Part shown: positions 24,987 through 36,100 of the stretch, one piece after another | Position numbering within the stretch: position 1 is the first letter of the stretch | Layout: the number at the start of each line of letters is the position of its first letter | Position numbers and translations under genes: made by a program | The notes under the pieces: generated by a model | Told to the model about the DNA's origin: nothing | Seen by the model: the letters and a program-made list of their open reading frames with translations, nothing else | Database searches by the model: none | Origin: Phytophthora quininea | Taxonomy: Eukaryota; Oomycota; Peronosporomycetes; Peronosporales; Peronosporaceae | Length of the DNA: 64,000 nucleotides | NCBI GenBank assembly: GCA_011947345.1 | Contig: JAAVTG010000023.1 | Coordinates: 434,001-498,000, forward strand | Direction of reading: 5' to 3'

Positions 24987-25979
24987 ATGGCGACCATCCC
25001 CAAGACTTATCGCGCCTACCAATACGAGAGCTACGGCGACCTGGATGAAGTGCTCAAGCTCCGCCAAGACATCCCACAGCCGACGCTGGGTGCCAAGCAA
25101 GTCCGTATCCAAGTCCGCAGCGCCGCCGTGAACCCGATCGATCGCCTCCTCGCGGAGGGTCTCGGTCAGGTGTTCTTCGGCAAGGCTCCGACCGAGAAAG
25201 AACCTTTCAACATCGGGTTTGATGGGGCTGGCGAAGTTGTCGAGGTGGGAGACCAAGTCAAGCGACTTACGGTCGGCGATCAAGTCTACTTTATGACCCC
25301 GTTCGACAAGTTCGGCACGCTGGCTGAGTTCGTGGTTGTGGACGAGGAGTTCGTCTCCAAGAAGCCCGGCAATCTGGACTTCGACCAGGCTGCGGCGGTG
25401 CCTTCTGTGGCGTTGACTGCCTACGCTGGGATGTTCCGCCATGCCAAGCTGCAGAAAAGAGAGACCGTGCTGATTCTGGGCGGCAGCAGTTGTGTCGGCA
25501 TGTTTGCCATCCAGTTCGCTCGCTCCATTGGCGCACGCGTGATCACCACGACCAGCACACGCAACGTCGAGTTGGTGAAGTCGCTGGGCGCTGATCAAGT
25601 CGTCGACTACACCAAGGAGAAGTGGATCGATGTGGTGGAGCCGCACTCTGTCGACGCGTTCTACGACTGCGGCATGGAGGCGGCCGCTTGGAACGACGGC
25701 GCCCAACACGTTCTGAAGAAAACCACGGGGCGGTTCGTCACTATACTGCCGATGCAGCAGCCCGTCAAGGAGTCGCTCTTTGGAGCTCAACTCGTTGGCG
25801 AGGTGCACAACACGGACCCTTCGGCCGACAAGCTGGATGTCATCACGAAGTACATTGAGCGCGGACACCTGCGTCTTCCGATCGACACGGTGTATCCGTT
25901 CGAGAAGGCGATGGACGCCTACGCCAAGCTGAAAACGAAACACGCTCGTGGCAAGCTCGTGGTGCAGGTGAAGCAGTAA
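24987..25979 (+). CDS. Quinone oxidoreductase, zeta-crystallin-like MDR family, copy 2
   Basis: An intact 330-residue single-exon gene and the reference member of the family here. It starts MATIPKTYRAYQYESYG. The N-terminal GroES-like fold runs to about residue 130. The NADPH-binding motif VLILGGSSCVGMFAIQFARS lies near 155-175. DQVVDYTKEKW and KALDAY-type C-terminal helices follow. There are no zinc ligands. The likely role is reducing quinones or enones, perhaps in oxidative-stress or xenobiotic handling (family knowledge). The third codon position is strongly GC-rich, suggesting high expression. Confidence 0.93.
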   Translation: MATIPKTYRAYQYESYGDLDEVLKLRQDIPQPTLGAKQVRIQVRSAAVNPIDRLLAEGLGQVFFGKAPTEKEPFNIGFDGAGEVVEVGDQVKRLTVGDQVYFMTPFDKFGTLAEFVVVDEEFVSKKPGNLDFDQAAAVPSVALTAYAGMFRHAKLQKRETVLILGGSSCVGMFAIQFARSIGARVITTTSTRNVELVKSLGADQVVDYTKEKWIDVVEPHSVDAFYDCGMEAAAWNDGAQHVLKKTTGRFVTILPMQQPVKESLFGAQLVGEVHNTDPSADKLDVITKYIERGHLRLPIDTVYPFEKAMDAYAKLKTKHARGKLVVQVKQ

Positions 25980-26777
25980 GCTGAGGGAAAAGCTCCGTAG
26001 TCAAAGGCAACAAAGCTAGTGAAAAAGAATACGTCCCGTATTTTGTCTGTAAACGATGCTGGTGGTGGTATCGTTAAACAATGACCTGGCCGGAAACTCG
26101 TCGTTGATTGATGCTACTGCTTCAGCATTCGGTAAACTGCATGCTGCAGCGTCTCCACTAGAAAAGAAAACATAGCCCACACAAGACCAATGCACGATAA
26201 GCGACGATGGAGTTTTCACGGGCGCAACTCAGCGCTTTGACAAGCCCCCCAACTGCCATGCGCGCCCCACTTTCCAGAGCGTAAACGATTTGAAGCAGGC
26301 CGCGAATCGCGACCACCAAAAGCGAGCAAATCGGATGCGGTGCCGGACATGACACGGCAAAGTCCAAAGTTACCGGTCAAACGAAATCCAGCTTCTGGCG
26401 TGAAGGTATCTCCAATCGCATGACCCTTTCAGCGCTCGTCAGAAAGCATGCAGCAAGGGCGTGGCAGTGCTGCGGTCCGCTCCGGTGCGAACGCGAGCGT
26501 GAGCGGGGGCACATGCGAGCTTCGTGTGCGCTGCGTCGATCCAACGTGCATGAATTCACCACCAAACTTCTATCCACGCATGTGTTCGAAAGACAAAATG
26601 CCAAAGTGCTAGTCGTGAAGCGCGACGCACGGTATGCCAAACAAAAACTCAAAGCGGAGACGTAGCGATCCTGAGTACCTTCATCCGTCTGTCGGTCTCC
26701 GCATCTCTCGCAGTATCAGCCCACACACCACTACCGCTCCTCTCTCTTGACGACCAAATCGGCACGAGCTCCGCACT
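25980..26777. other. Intergenic region without a supported gene
   Basis: Several short open frames exist on both strands. They are Arg/Ser/Cys-rich or broken, lack family features, and I do not call them. Otherwise this is the 3' flank of oxidoreductase 2 and the 5' flank of the transporter. Confidence 0.5.
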
Positions 26778-26794
26778 CTTCACTCTCCAATTTA
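26778..26794 (+). promoter_or_regulatory. Inr+FPR core promoter of the POT transporter
   Basis: CTTCACTCTCCAATTTA agrees closely with the oomycete Inr+FPR consensus and lies 38 bases before the start at 26832. Confidence 0.65.
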
Positions 26795-26831
26795 ACGTCT
26801 TCGTCTCACCCGATCCTGTCCAAATCGTGCC

Positions 26832-28690
26832 ATGGGAGGCACACCCACCACGCCGCTCAAGTCGCCTCTGAACTCGCCCGCGGTGCCGTACGAGACGATC
26901 CAGTCACCATGGGAATCTCGACCCCGCAAGTACAAGAACGTGCTGCTCCAAGTCACTCTGTTCATCCTCATGATGGAGCTGGCCGAGCGGCTCAGCTACT
27001 TCGGCATCAGTCAAGGACTCAAGAACTTCATGCAGAAGATCGGCTGGAGCCTCGTCTCCGCTAGCGCTCTCAAAAGCACCTGGACATCGATCGCGTACCT
27101 ATCGCCGCTGTTCGGCGCCTACATGGCCGACGAGCGTTGGGGTCGCTTTCGTACGATCTTGAGCTTCGGCATTTGGTACCTCATCGGCGCTATCATCGTC
27201 GCCATCGCCGCGCACCCTTCCATTACCGACAACAAGGCGGCTGTGCAACCGGTTTTCATCTTCGGCTTGTTCGTTGGTATCGCTGTGGGCACTGGTGGTA
27301 TCAAGGCCAACGCCATCACGCTCGGCGCCGATCAGTTCGATCCGAACGACCCCAACGAGGTCCACCAGAAGGAGACTTTCTTCTCCTACTTCTACCTGTG
27401 CGTGAACGTCGGCGCCTGCGTTTCATTCGGCTACCTGTCGATCTTGACGGTGGACGGGTCGTCGTGGATCCCAGCCGAGTACGGCTACTTCGCTACCTAC
27501 ATGATCTGTGCCGGGGTGATGATGTTCTCCATCGTCATTCTGTGCGTCGGCTACCCTCGTTACGTGCTCATGCCCCCACCGATCGCGCCATCTCAATGAT
27601 GTGCCAGGTGGGGTGGTCGAACGCCAGACAGACCCGCAAGGGCTTCGTGCTCGTGGCCAGCACGATCAGCTTCCTCATTGCGTTGATCGCCAATATCATT
27701 TCGGCCTTCACCACTTCCAGCGGCAACGTCGGCAACATCTTGGCCTTCGTCGCTGCGGGGCTGATCCTCGCTGGTATTGTTGGTTGGGTGTGGGTCGGCC
27801 AAGACCAATCGTTCCTCGATGTGTCCAAACTCAGTCAGGGTGGCGAATACGACGACGAGCGCGTCGAAGGCTACAAGAAGTTGGTGCGAGCGCTCCCGTA
27901 CGCGGCGCTGCTTATCATGTGGCAGTGCGCTTACGACCAAGCTGATGCCAATCTCCAGTCGATCACCCAGCAGTGCGACTTGCGGCTGAACCGGAGCGAC
28001 CCAGACAGCAGTCAGATCCCTGGTTCCTTGCTCACCGTCTTCGACCCGATTGTGATCTTGATTGTCATTCCACTGCTGGACTCGGTCGTGTACCCGCAGT
28101 ACACGAAGCGCTTCGGTAAGCCACCGAGTCACTTCGGTAGGACGGTGGTCGGTCTGGTCATCGCTATCGTTGGTTTGACCTGGACCGGGTTCTTCGAGAT
28201 TATCCGACGCAACTCGGGTGTCCTGCGGGACTCGAACGGCGACCTGATTCTTGACACTGGAAGCTCTCAGCCCATGAACAACATCTTGTGGGCCGCCGCC
28301 GTCCCGAACTACGTCTTCATCGCTCTCGCTGAGTGCCTGATCAACGTTACTTCGTACGACCTCGTGTACTCGTTCGTGCCGCAGTCGCTCAAGTCGACAG
28401 CTCAAGCGCTCATGCTCTTCATGGCGTCGATGGGCAGCATCCTCACGTCTGTGTTCCTCATCATGTTCTCAAAGTCAATGCCGTCGGACAACCTCAACGA
28501 GGACCACATGGAGAACATGTTCTTCACGGTCAGCGCTGTGAGCGTCATCAACCTCGGAGTCTTCATCGTCATCATGCGCAAGATGAACGTGGGCATGTCG
28601 ACGTCGCCCGAGAGCAGTCTACTGGCCCACAACATGCGTGAGGAAAAGCACTCCATCGCTTCGCGTCAGAGTATCTCCATAGCGAAGTAG
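26832..28690 (+). CDS. POT/PTR family proton-coupled oligopeptide transporter
   Basis: A plasma-membrane (or vacuolar) major-facilitator transporter moving di/tripeptides or related solutes with protons. The N-tail (about 40 residues) is cytosolic and Pro/Ser-rich. TM1 carries the family motif ELAERLSYFGISQGLKNFM. GAYMADERWGRFRTI follows. The PTR2 signature GTGGIKANAITLGADQF and FFSYFYLCVNVGACVSFGY come next. The second half has typical TM7-TM12 segments, including FEIIRR and VSVINLGVFIVIMRKM. One base is missing from the C5 run at 27573-27577, which shifts frame mid-protein. Corrected, it encodes about 620 residues in one exon. The substrate cannot be named. Confidence 0.92.
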
Positions 28691-28746
28691 AAAGCGCAAG
28701 TACGAACCGATGCGGAATTCATTGCAGGTTATCTTTTCCTCAACTA

Positions 28747-29729
28747 CTACTGCACCTTCACCACGAGTTTACCAAGCGCGTGGCGAGTCTTTAGCTTGGC
28801 GTACGCATCGAGAGCTTTCTCGAACGGGTAAACCGTGTCTACCACAGGCTTGACCTGGCCGCTCTCAATGTACTTTGTGATCGCTGCAAGCTGCTCGGCT
28901 GACGGTGTCACGTGGGTCTCGCCCACAAGCTGAGCTCAAACTCCGCCTTCTTGACAGGCTGAGCCATCGGCAGGATTGTAATGTAACGGCCCGTATTCTT
29001 CTTCAGCACCAGCTGAGCGCCATCGTTCCACGACGAGTTCTCCATGCCACAGTTGTAGAAGGCATCCACTGAGTGAGGCTTCACCAACTCTACCCACTTC
29101 TCGGTCTTGTAGTCGACCACTTGGTCCGCGCCCAGAGACTTGACGAACGCAGCCTTTTCGGCACTGGCCGTTGTAATCACGTGAGCGCCGATGGCATGGG
29201 CGAACTGCACAGCATACATGCCAACAGAGCTGCTACCGCCGAGGATCACCACAGTCTGTCCCTTTTGAAGCTTGGCGTTGACGACGATGCCCTGGTACGC
29301 TGTCAACGCCACAAGCGGCACCGACGCTGCCTCGTCAAAGCTGAGATTGGCAGGCTTCTTAGCGACGTACTCCTCGTCAGCGACCATGTACTCGCCAAGA
29401 GTGCCGAACGCACTGAACGGGGTCATGACGTACACCGCATCGCCAACACTCAGACTCGTCACGTCCTGGCCAGCTTCAACCACCGCGCCTGCAGCGTCAA
29501 AGCCGATCGTAAAGGGCTCGTTGGCAGACGGAGCCCTGCCCAAGAACAACTGACCCACTGCCTCCAGGAGCATATAGTCGATGGGGTTGATAGCTGCACT
29601 GCGAACCTTGATACGCACCTGGTTGGAGCCGAGCACTTGCTGCGGCACATCGTCGTGGATCTTGAGCTCGCTGTCGAGAGGACCATAGTTCTTGTACTGG
29701 TAGGCGCGGTAGGTCTTCGGGAATGCCAT
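28747..29729 (-). CDS. Quinone oxidoreductase, zeta-crystallin-like MDR family, copy 3
   Basis: Starts at 29729 (MAFPKTYRAYQYKNYG) with NADPH motif VVILGGSSSVGMYAVQFA and DQVVDYKTEKW. One base is missing at about 28936 (AEF-G in the other copies). After correction the frame runs to a stop at 28747 with the usual PVVDTVYPFEKALDAYAK tail, about 328 residues. It is closest in wording to the copy at 42575 (both have ITTASAEKA...F.KSLGADQV). It is convergent with the transporter, 56 bases away. Confidence 0.87.
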
Positions 29730-29764
29730 GACTTAGGTCGGAATGTCCTTCGGGGTTTAAGTGC

Positions 29765-29779
29765 AAAAGCAAAGTGAGC
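29765..29779 (-). promoter_or_regulatory. Inr core promoter of oxidoreductase 3
   Basis: On the minus strand GGCTCACTTTGCTTTTG lies about 36 bases before the ATG at 29729 and fits the Inr consensus GCTCAYTYY. Confidence 0.5.
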
Positions 29780-30411
29780 CTTTTAAAAGGCAACGGCAAC
29801 TTGTTCAATCGTCATCTTCGTGTTGATGGAGGTCCGATTAGGTAATCAATTTTTAGGCTCAGAACACATCGCCATAGTAAAAAAATACGTCCTCTTTTTG
29901 CAATTGTATCCATCTCGATCATCTGCTTCAACCGCGACTACCAGGTAGTCTGGAGCCGCCGCAGCTTCAGGCTCGGCGTCACGCTCGTCCTCCGCTGACC
30001 TCTCTATCCATAACACCGTCACCGCTACAGCAGCTGCAAGACACCCAGCTCCAGGACCCATAGCCGATGCAGTAGCCTCGAGCCCGAGCACAACAGCCGC
30101 CACCACAAGAAGCAGCGCCACTCACACCAACGGAAGTCTTGGCGACCCACACCAGCAGCAGCCCCAAAAGACGGCAGTGAAGACAGCGCCGCGCACGACT
30201 ACCGTAGCTGCGCCGAATAGCCCGGTACAAGATGACATCGCTTGTTCCCAAAACGACGCGATAATTTAAATTGCGATGGCGGAGGCCGACGAAGTCGCGT
30301 ATGCAGACGACGACGACGAGCCAGAGCCCCCCACCACCACCACCACGCGATCCCAGCGCGTCCTGAGTCCTGTTGCAGCCTCTCCACAAGAGAAACAGCC
30401 TCTGAAAGTCA
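29780..30411. repeat. Segmental duplication, copy 1 (mate at about 32640-33100)
   Basis: The oxidoreductase 5' end, the divergent promoter and the first codons of the CEP120-like gene recur at about 32640-33100. Shared landmarks are CGACGCGATAATTTAAATTG just before each ATG and GGTCCGATTA in the spacer. In this copy the oxidoreductase (28747-29729) is whole and the CEP120 side is truncated. In the mate it is the reverse. Confidence 0.75.
30276..30411 (+). pseudogene. Truncated 5' stub of a CEP120-like gene
   Basis: From the ATG at 30276 it reads MAEADEVAYADDDDEPEPP and then SQRVLSPVAASPQEKQPLK, parallel to MSDAEEDAYADDDYEPESP and SQHVLSPVAAP at 32979. Homology ends near 30411 and the frame stops at 30491. 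It is a duplication relic, not a functional gene. Its promoter now sits 220 bases upstream of the histone-fold gene. Confidence 0.75.
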
Positions 30412-30497
30412 TCTTGGAATGTGAGATGAAGGCATTTATAGGCGGGAGCTATTTGCAGGAGGATGAACGCAGCCGCCCAGTGGAGTCATGACACAGA

Positions 30498-32377
30498 ATG
30501 CCTGGTGGGGCTTCTTTTGACCAGCAGAGATGCCGGCAGGCTTTGCGGAAGCGCTTAGCATTGGACTACCAACCACTTCGAGGCACGCTTTCCAAGGGCC
30601 TGGGCATTCATGTTGACGTACGTTGCCCACCTACCAGTCAATGCGTTGGAAAACTAACGTTTTGGTCATTTGACGCCATTAGCCAGAGGCCGCGGTGTTC
30701 TGCACAGCAGTGGTGGAAGCCTTTTGTGATTTTCTCTTCACGACGACCATCAAGCAACTATCAGAAGCCCCCGGACCTCTGTCGGGGCCGCACGACACCA
30801 AGATCACCGTGTTCCACCTGCAGGTGGCCTTGCGCAGCCACCCGGAGATGTCCGGCCTGCTTCAGCGAGCGGAGAGCGCTCAAATAGCGTTGGGATTTTT
30901 CTTGGACGATGCCACTTCACGAGCACTCTATGAACGCAACCTGATTCCAAGCCGCGAGGCCAAACACCTCGACACATCTTCACCTCGTTACGACTATGAG
31001 CTTGAGGAAGGAGGCAGCGGGCGGAGTGGCCGTCGTGCACAGCAACGAGCAACTCAAGAAGCGGAGCTGATTAAGCACCACGAACGTACGCGCTCCGAAT
31101 GGCAAAAGCGCGAGGACGACCCGTTTTCCGAGGTGGACTTCGCTATGGTGCTCAAGTGCGTGCATCCGGCCTTCACTCTCTCGTACAACGCCACCATGTT
31201 GCTGAGTGCTCTCGTGCGGGAACTGCTGAATGAGGTCTGTTCGCACACGGATGTTGACGCACTGCAGCGTCGACATCCACGCGAGCTGCTGCTTGAGGAC
31301 CTGCAAGCTCCTCTCTTTGAAGTATTCTGTAACACATCTACTATCGAAGTGGTTGAGCTAGACAAGTTGAGCGGGATGGCGGCACAGATCCGTAGGACGG
31401 CCAGCGAGTGCCTGGACCGCTTCCGATTGCGATCACACCAAGGGAGGACTCTCAACCTGCTGTTCCGCGTTTACCTGCCGACCAACAGCTCAGCCCTGCA
31501 ACCATTGCACGCTCTGACTGATGTGCCTCGAGATACTCCGTTTGCGAAGCTGTTGGCGCAGATGCGCAGCAAGTGTCACCTGCCTGCGAGCACTGGCCAG
31601 CGAGGCGGTACATTCAGCAACGGAGACTTTATCGCCATCTACCGGGCGCATCAGGTGGAGGCCGCGGACACTCCGGATACACTGGCCATGACCTCCGGGG
31701 CAGTCATTTTCCTTGTAGCACGCCGATGGTGGGATCTTACTCGCCGCACGGAGGCGCGGCGAGGACTGTTGGCGTCACAGCGTCCGCAAGATTCCCTGGT
31801 GCGGTCGCTGGTGGAGGGCACTGAGTCTAAGGTAAAGAAGGAGCTGCACGCGGCCGGCGTTAGCGAAGACTCCCCAGCGCAGCGGGTGCATCTGAAGCGG
31901 GCACTCGCAAGTACAAGAAGCCCCGACGCAGTGGCGAATTGCAGCAGCTCCGTTAGTAAAAGTGCGTCTCGCCAACCAGCAGCACAAGTAGAAGCAGAAG
32001 AAGACAGCTTGTCCACCCTGCTTCGCGAGCGGGCCGCAAGACGAGCGCAGGCTGCGGAGACGGCGGCCTGGAAGGCGAAATATGCAGGTGTAGAAAAACC
32101 TTTGGCTCTGGATCAATCGTGGAGCGAGTTTGCAGCGATGAGCGCTGTCGTGTGCCGGACATCAGAGCGTCTTGCACAATGGACACGAGACGCAGGAACC
32201 GAGACGGTGAAGACCCCGCCCACCTTCCAGGAGCTCGAGGAGCTCGAAAAACAGTGGCAGGAGCGTGTGCGCTACACTGAGGACCTGGTCACCCAAACGC
32301 GGAAGGCCCATCAACTCGCCTCGCGCTTGCTAGGCCGCGTCAGGAGAGCAATGCCATCGGTGGACCCAACAAGCTAA
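30498..32377 (+). CDS. Fused H2A-like / H2B-like histone-fold protein with ubiquitin-like region
   Basis: Exons 30498-30617 and 30683-32377 (65-base intron, branch-like CTAAC) encode 604 residues with an unbroken frame. Residues about 10-105 align by eye with histone H2A: EAAVFCTAVVEAFCDFLF for alpha-2, then TKITVFHLQVALRSHPEMSGLL against H2A's HLQLAIRNDEELNKLL. Residues about 190-255 resemble H2B: FAMVLKCVHPAF against YKVLKQVHPDTG, followed by a long alpha-2-like helix and an alpha-3-like LLLEDLQAPL. Residues about 299-388 look like a beta-grasp ubiquitin/SUMO-like fold, with LLFRVYLP, then EAADTPDTLAMTSGAVIFLV. The C-terminus (470-600) is helical. The H2A acidic-patch residues are mostly not kept. 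The protein is likely nuclear; whether it packages DNA or acts as a TAF/NF-Y-like dimer is unknown. Confidence 0.7.
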
Positions 32378-32401
32378 TCCCAGCAACAATGACGGATATC
32401 A

Positions 32402-32653
32402 TCAGCGCCACACTAGCAATTCTGCTGCTGTGTATTCGGTGCAGACAGTGACGGCGGCGGAGCAACCCCACAAGCGGCACCGACACTTCCTCGTCAAAAC
32501 TGAGGTTGGTAGGAACGGCGCCAGGCGCTGGGCAGCAAGCTGTCGACCTAAGGCACGCGGAACGGTCGTACGGTCAAAACGTACACCGCATCGTCGTCGC
32601 TGTCGAGGTGGCCACAGTTCTCGTAAGGTGCGGTAGGTCTTCGGGAGCGCCAT
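32402..32653 (-). pseudogene. Oxidoreductase pseudogene (zeta-crystallin-like), internally deleted
   Basis: It starts like copy 3 (MALPKTYR). It keeps only fragments in shifting frames: ENCGHLDSDDDAVYVLTVRPF, matching the VGDAVYVMTPF part, and TNLSFDEEVSVPLVGLL, matching NLSFDEAASVPLVAL. Large internal deletions remove most of both domains. It is the decayed mate of the gene at 28747-29729 in the duplicated segment. Confidence 0.75.
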
Positions 32654-33100
32654 CGCCTCGGCCGGAGGTCAAGGGCAAAAACAAAGTGAGTGAGCAGCCC
32701 AAAGGCAACGGCAATTCGCCCCACCGTCATCTTCGTGATGATGGCGGTCCGATTAATGAAATTATTAACCTCGGTGTACCCGTCTTGATCTTTCTGCTGC
32801 TTCAACAGGAGCGCGTGAATCACGCGGCGTGATGTGCTACTACGCGGAGTGGCGCTGTACTGCGCCAGCACCAAGCTCGTTCCCGGACGACCCGACGGAA
32901 GTGCTAGAGGAAGAGACCAACGGCGCCTTTCGCTTTGATATTGCTCGGTTCCGAAACGACGCGATAATTTAAATTGCGATGTCGGATGCCGAAGAAGACG
33001 CGTACGCAGATGACGACTACGAGCCAGAGTCCCCCACGCGGTCCCAGCACGTCCTGAGTCCTGTAGCGGCTCCCCACAAGAGAGACAGCCTCTGAACTTC
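32640..33100. repeat. Segmental duplication, copy 2
   Basis: Mate of 29780-30411: oxidoreductase start (minus), spacer with GGTCCGATTAATG, GATAATTTAAATTG and the true CEP120-like start. Confidence 0.7.
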
Positions 33101-36100
33101 GACAGTGGCGAGTCGGACGACGACGAGAACGCGTCTGAAGCCGTCACGCCGCTCCCCAAATCCAAAGCCAAGCGCCGTACTCGACCCCCAAACTGTTCGT
33201 CCCCAGCGGCCGTCACCTGATGGACGACACCCCTGGACTTACACAGTTAAAGTGGAGAAGGTCCGCATGCTGCGGATCCCCGTGACAAAGTCTGCGGCCA
33301 TCCACGAGCTGCGCGTGTTCGCGACGATCGACAGGCAGGCGGCGCAGTCGAGAGGCTCTCGATGGAAACAGGAGCTGCTGACAGGAGATGGGTCCTATAG
33401 TCCCAGAAGGAAAGGCAAAAGAAGGTTGAGTATCGACGCAGCGGTTTGATTGAGGAAGCCAAGTGGGTCCGCGGCGACGGCAAAGTGCAGTGGACATTTC
33501 CCATGGAGAACTTCCGTCGCCTCAAGGCGTACAGCCCGAGGATCAAGGCGTTTGTATACGGTATCGGGGAAACTAATGAAGACAACCGATCAAGAAGAGC
33601 GATAGAAAACCCTAGGCGACAAGAGAAAAACGGCGAGATCACGAGCTTCGGCTGGTTCTTCCTTGACTTGCGGTAAGAATTCTGGTTGAGAGTTTTATTG
33701 TACTGTTTGGAAAGACTTACCGGTTCGGGTGTGTTTGTTGTCGTTTGCAGAACTCCAGACCTCCCTGAGCGATGGGTGAAGCTACAGAATTCCCCTTGGA
33801 GGCGAGATATTGATCTCCACTGTATTTTCTCCAGTTGAGAAATCTCCACGCAACCATCCAACCAGTCCTACCGGTAGTGAGATTACTTCTAGGATGGAAG
33901 TGTCGTATGCTGAGCCTGTGAAGGTCAAAAGGATGGAACCTCCAAAGAGGGATCCAGCAGCACCGCCATTGACGATGGTTTCCGACGAACATGGTCAGTA
34001 TTTGCGAATTGGGGACAGTGGAAATGGCGTGTTTGTCATTTCAGTATTTATCAAAGCGGCTCTCAATTTGACGGACGTAATCCAAGCTTCAATGGGAGTT
34101 CCATCCGAGGAACTTCAGCAGACTGGCTTCTGGCTCAGCTACTCGCTCTTTGACGTTGTGGTGCAGACGGATATTTTTTAACCTCGGTGTTGCAGAGTTT
34201 CCCCCATACGTGACAGCTTTCGAGTGCAAAGCAGCTTGAAAGACTTGGCATTCTTCCTCGAGTCGTTAGGGAGTATAACGGTGTTTATGTGCGCCGAAAA
34301 CAAAGTATTAGCAGGCGCTGAAATTCCGTTTCACTCCTTATTGACAGGAAAGTTATTTGCTTCACACACTGAGGCCAGAGCTGCGAAACCTGGTGATACA
34401 GCTCTGGTTGAAGGGAATTTTGCTTTTCCTGATTTTGAAGCTTCCGTTGTCACTGCTTCGATTGACGTGGAATTTGTGCATTCCATGGAGCCACCACCAC
34501 GGAAATTTGACGACGTCTTTGAAGAGGAAGAAGAGAAAGAAGATATTCTATCCGACGTCGTGGCGGAGGTCCATCAAAGACCGCCTGAGTTCGAGAATAA
34601 GGCATGGACTCTGGATTACTTATGTCTACTGAACGAGATTGTTGCTCCATTCTCTGGAGAAGGTGTTTCGGTTGAACTAACTGTTGGAGAAGATAAGATA
34701 CATGGTGGAGCAGTGTTTATAGCCTTCACGAAGTCACAAGTCTTCGCTACTTGTCCAGCGATTAGGCTACCTGCGCATGTCTTATCAGCCCAAGATACTG
34801 CAGAATATCGCGTTCAAGTTCGTTGCTACTCGACACATTCAAAGCGAACAATTGCGACTTCTGCAGAAGCTGGCAAGATTGGCGAACATGAAGCAGGCCA
34901 TCCGCATTCGGTGCTCCCGATGCTGAACGAATCTAACGAGGTAGTGGGAGAATGTGCGCTATGCTTTACTCAGGAAGCAATAGCTTCCCAAACCGTGCCA
35001 TCAAGTCACGAAAACCAGCGAAAACGTCGCTATCGAATATGCCTGAGACTAAAATCTGTCCGGAATATGGAGCTATCAGGAGAATACGTGCTTCAGTATC
35101 GAAACCCATTTTTGGCTCAGGATCCAGTAAGTATTTGCCAACAATCGATTTGTTCCTACAAGACCACTAACAACGAAACAGTCTGCAGTGATGTGTTTGC
35201 TGTTCAGCAGAAGGGTGAAGTGAAGACGACAGATTTCTATTGCGTATTTGATTTAGCGAAAGATGCGCTTGAGCTGAAGGAGAAAATGCAAGAATCTGTG
35301 CACGTCGATCTGGTGTCAAAGAGCGGAGAGAGGTACGCTGGTTTGTTCCCCGATTACATGTTTTTCTCTCTAACACTGCGATTCTAGAGTGGGCAGCTCC
35401 ATTTTCAACTTAAACTACCTGTTCTTTTCCGAAGAGCAATACTGCTGCTCCGAGGATGCATGCGAAGAAATATTTATGACGCATTCAGCTGCAGAAGCTC
35501 ACTGGATAGAGGTCCACGGAGATACATTACTCCCTGATACCGACAAAGGGCCTGAAGCTTATGCGCACTCGTATCGGAGCTGTTCGATAAATATCCCTAT
35601 CATTAATGGCAACACAGACGACGAATCATCTCGGTTGGGATCCGTCCGCGTATCAGCGTACATGGAAGACTTGGGGGTGTTAACTGAGAAGCATACTGCA
35701 GCTAAAGAAGCCATGTACGTTGCATAGCAAGAAATCCTGGCACGACGTTATCATTCTAACGAATAATGTGATGTTCCGTAGACTACAACTTCCACCTCTG
35801 GCTGTACAGGATCGAGAGCAATCAACAGTACAAGATTCTTCACCTTCCTCTCCGAAGAAAGTGGATCGAGGCCCAACTACAGTTTCGCGACATCGCGATC
35901 GATTGAGTAGTACGGTCATAGTGCGGGAAGCAGAGGAAACGAGTCGTTTCACTTCTCCTACAAGAGGTTCGTCTGTAGGAGATATTGGTGTTGATAGTAC
36001 TCCACCGAAAGTGAAAGAAGCGAAAGAAACGCAGGAACGAGAAAGGGGAGATTACGTTGCGAGGATTAAAGAGTCCTTGGAGAAAGAGAAGAGTTCATGG

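Noticed and set aside
26016..26652. Minus-strand frames that could be spliced into a small membrane protein
   Set aside because: No convincing splice pair links them and composition is not protein-like.
30276..30491. A separate small gene of 71 codons
   Set aside because: It is the truncated duplicate of the CEP120 start; homology ends abruptly and the remainder is random.
30683..31500. Calling the histone-fold protein a TAF or NF-Y subunit
   Set aside because: The HLQ.A.R and VLK.VHP wording is specific to H2A and H2B, so I kept those labels, though a TAF-like role is not excluded.
34176..34230. An intron in the CEP120-like gene ending GTTGCAG at about 34195
   Set aside because: The bases read through as family-like protein (FFNLGVAEFPP) once one T and one C are added to homopolymers.
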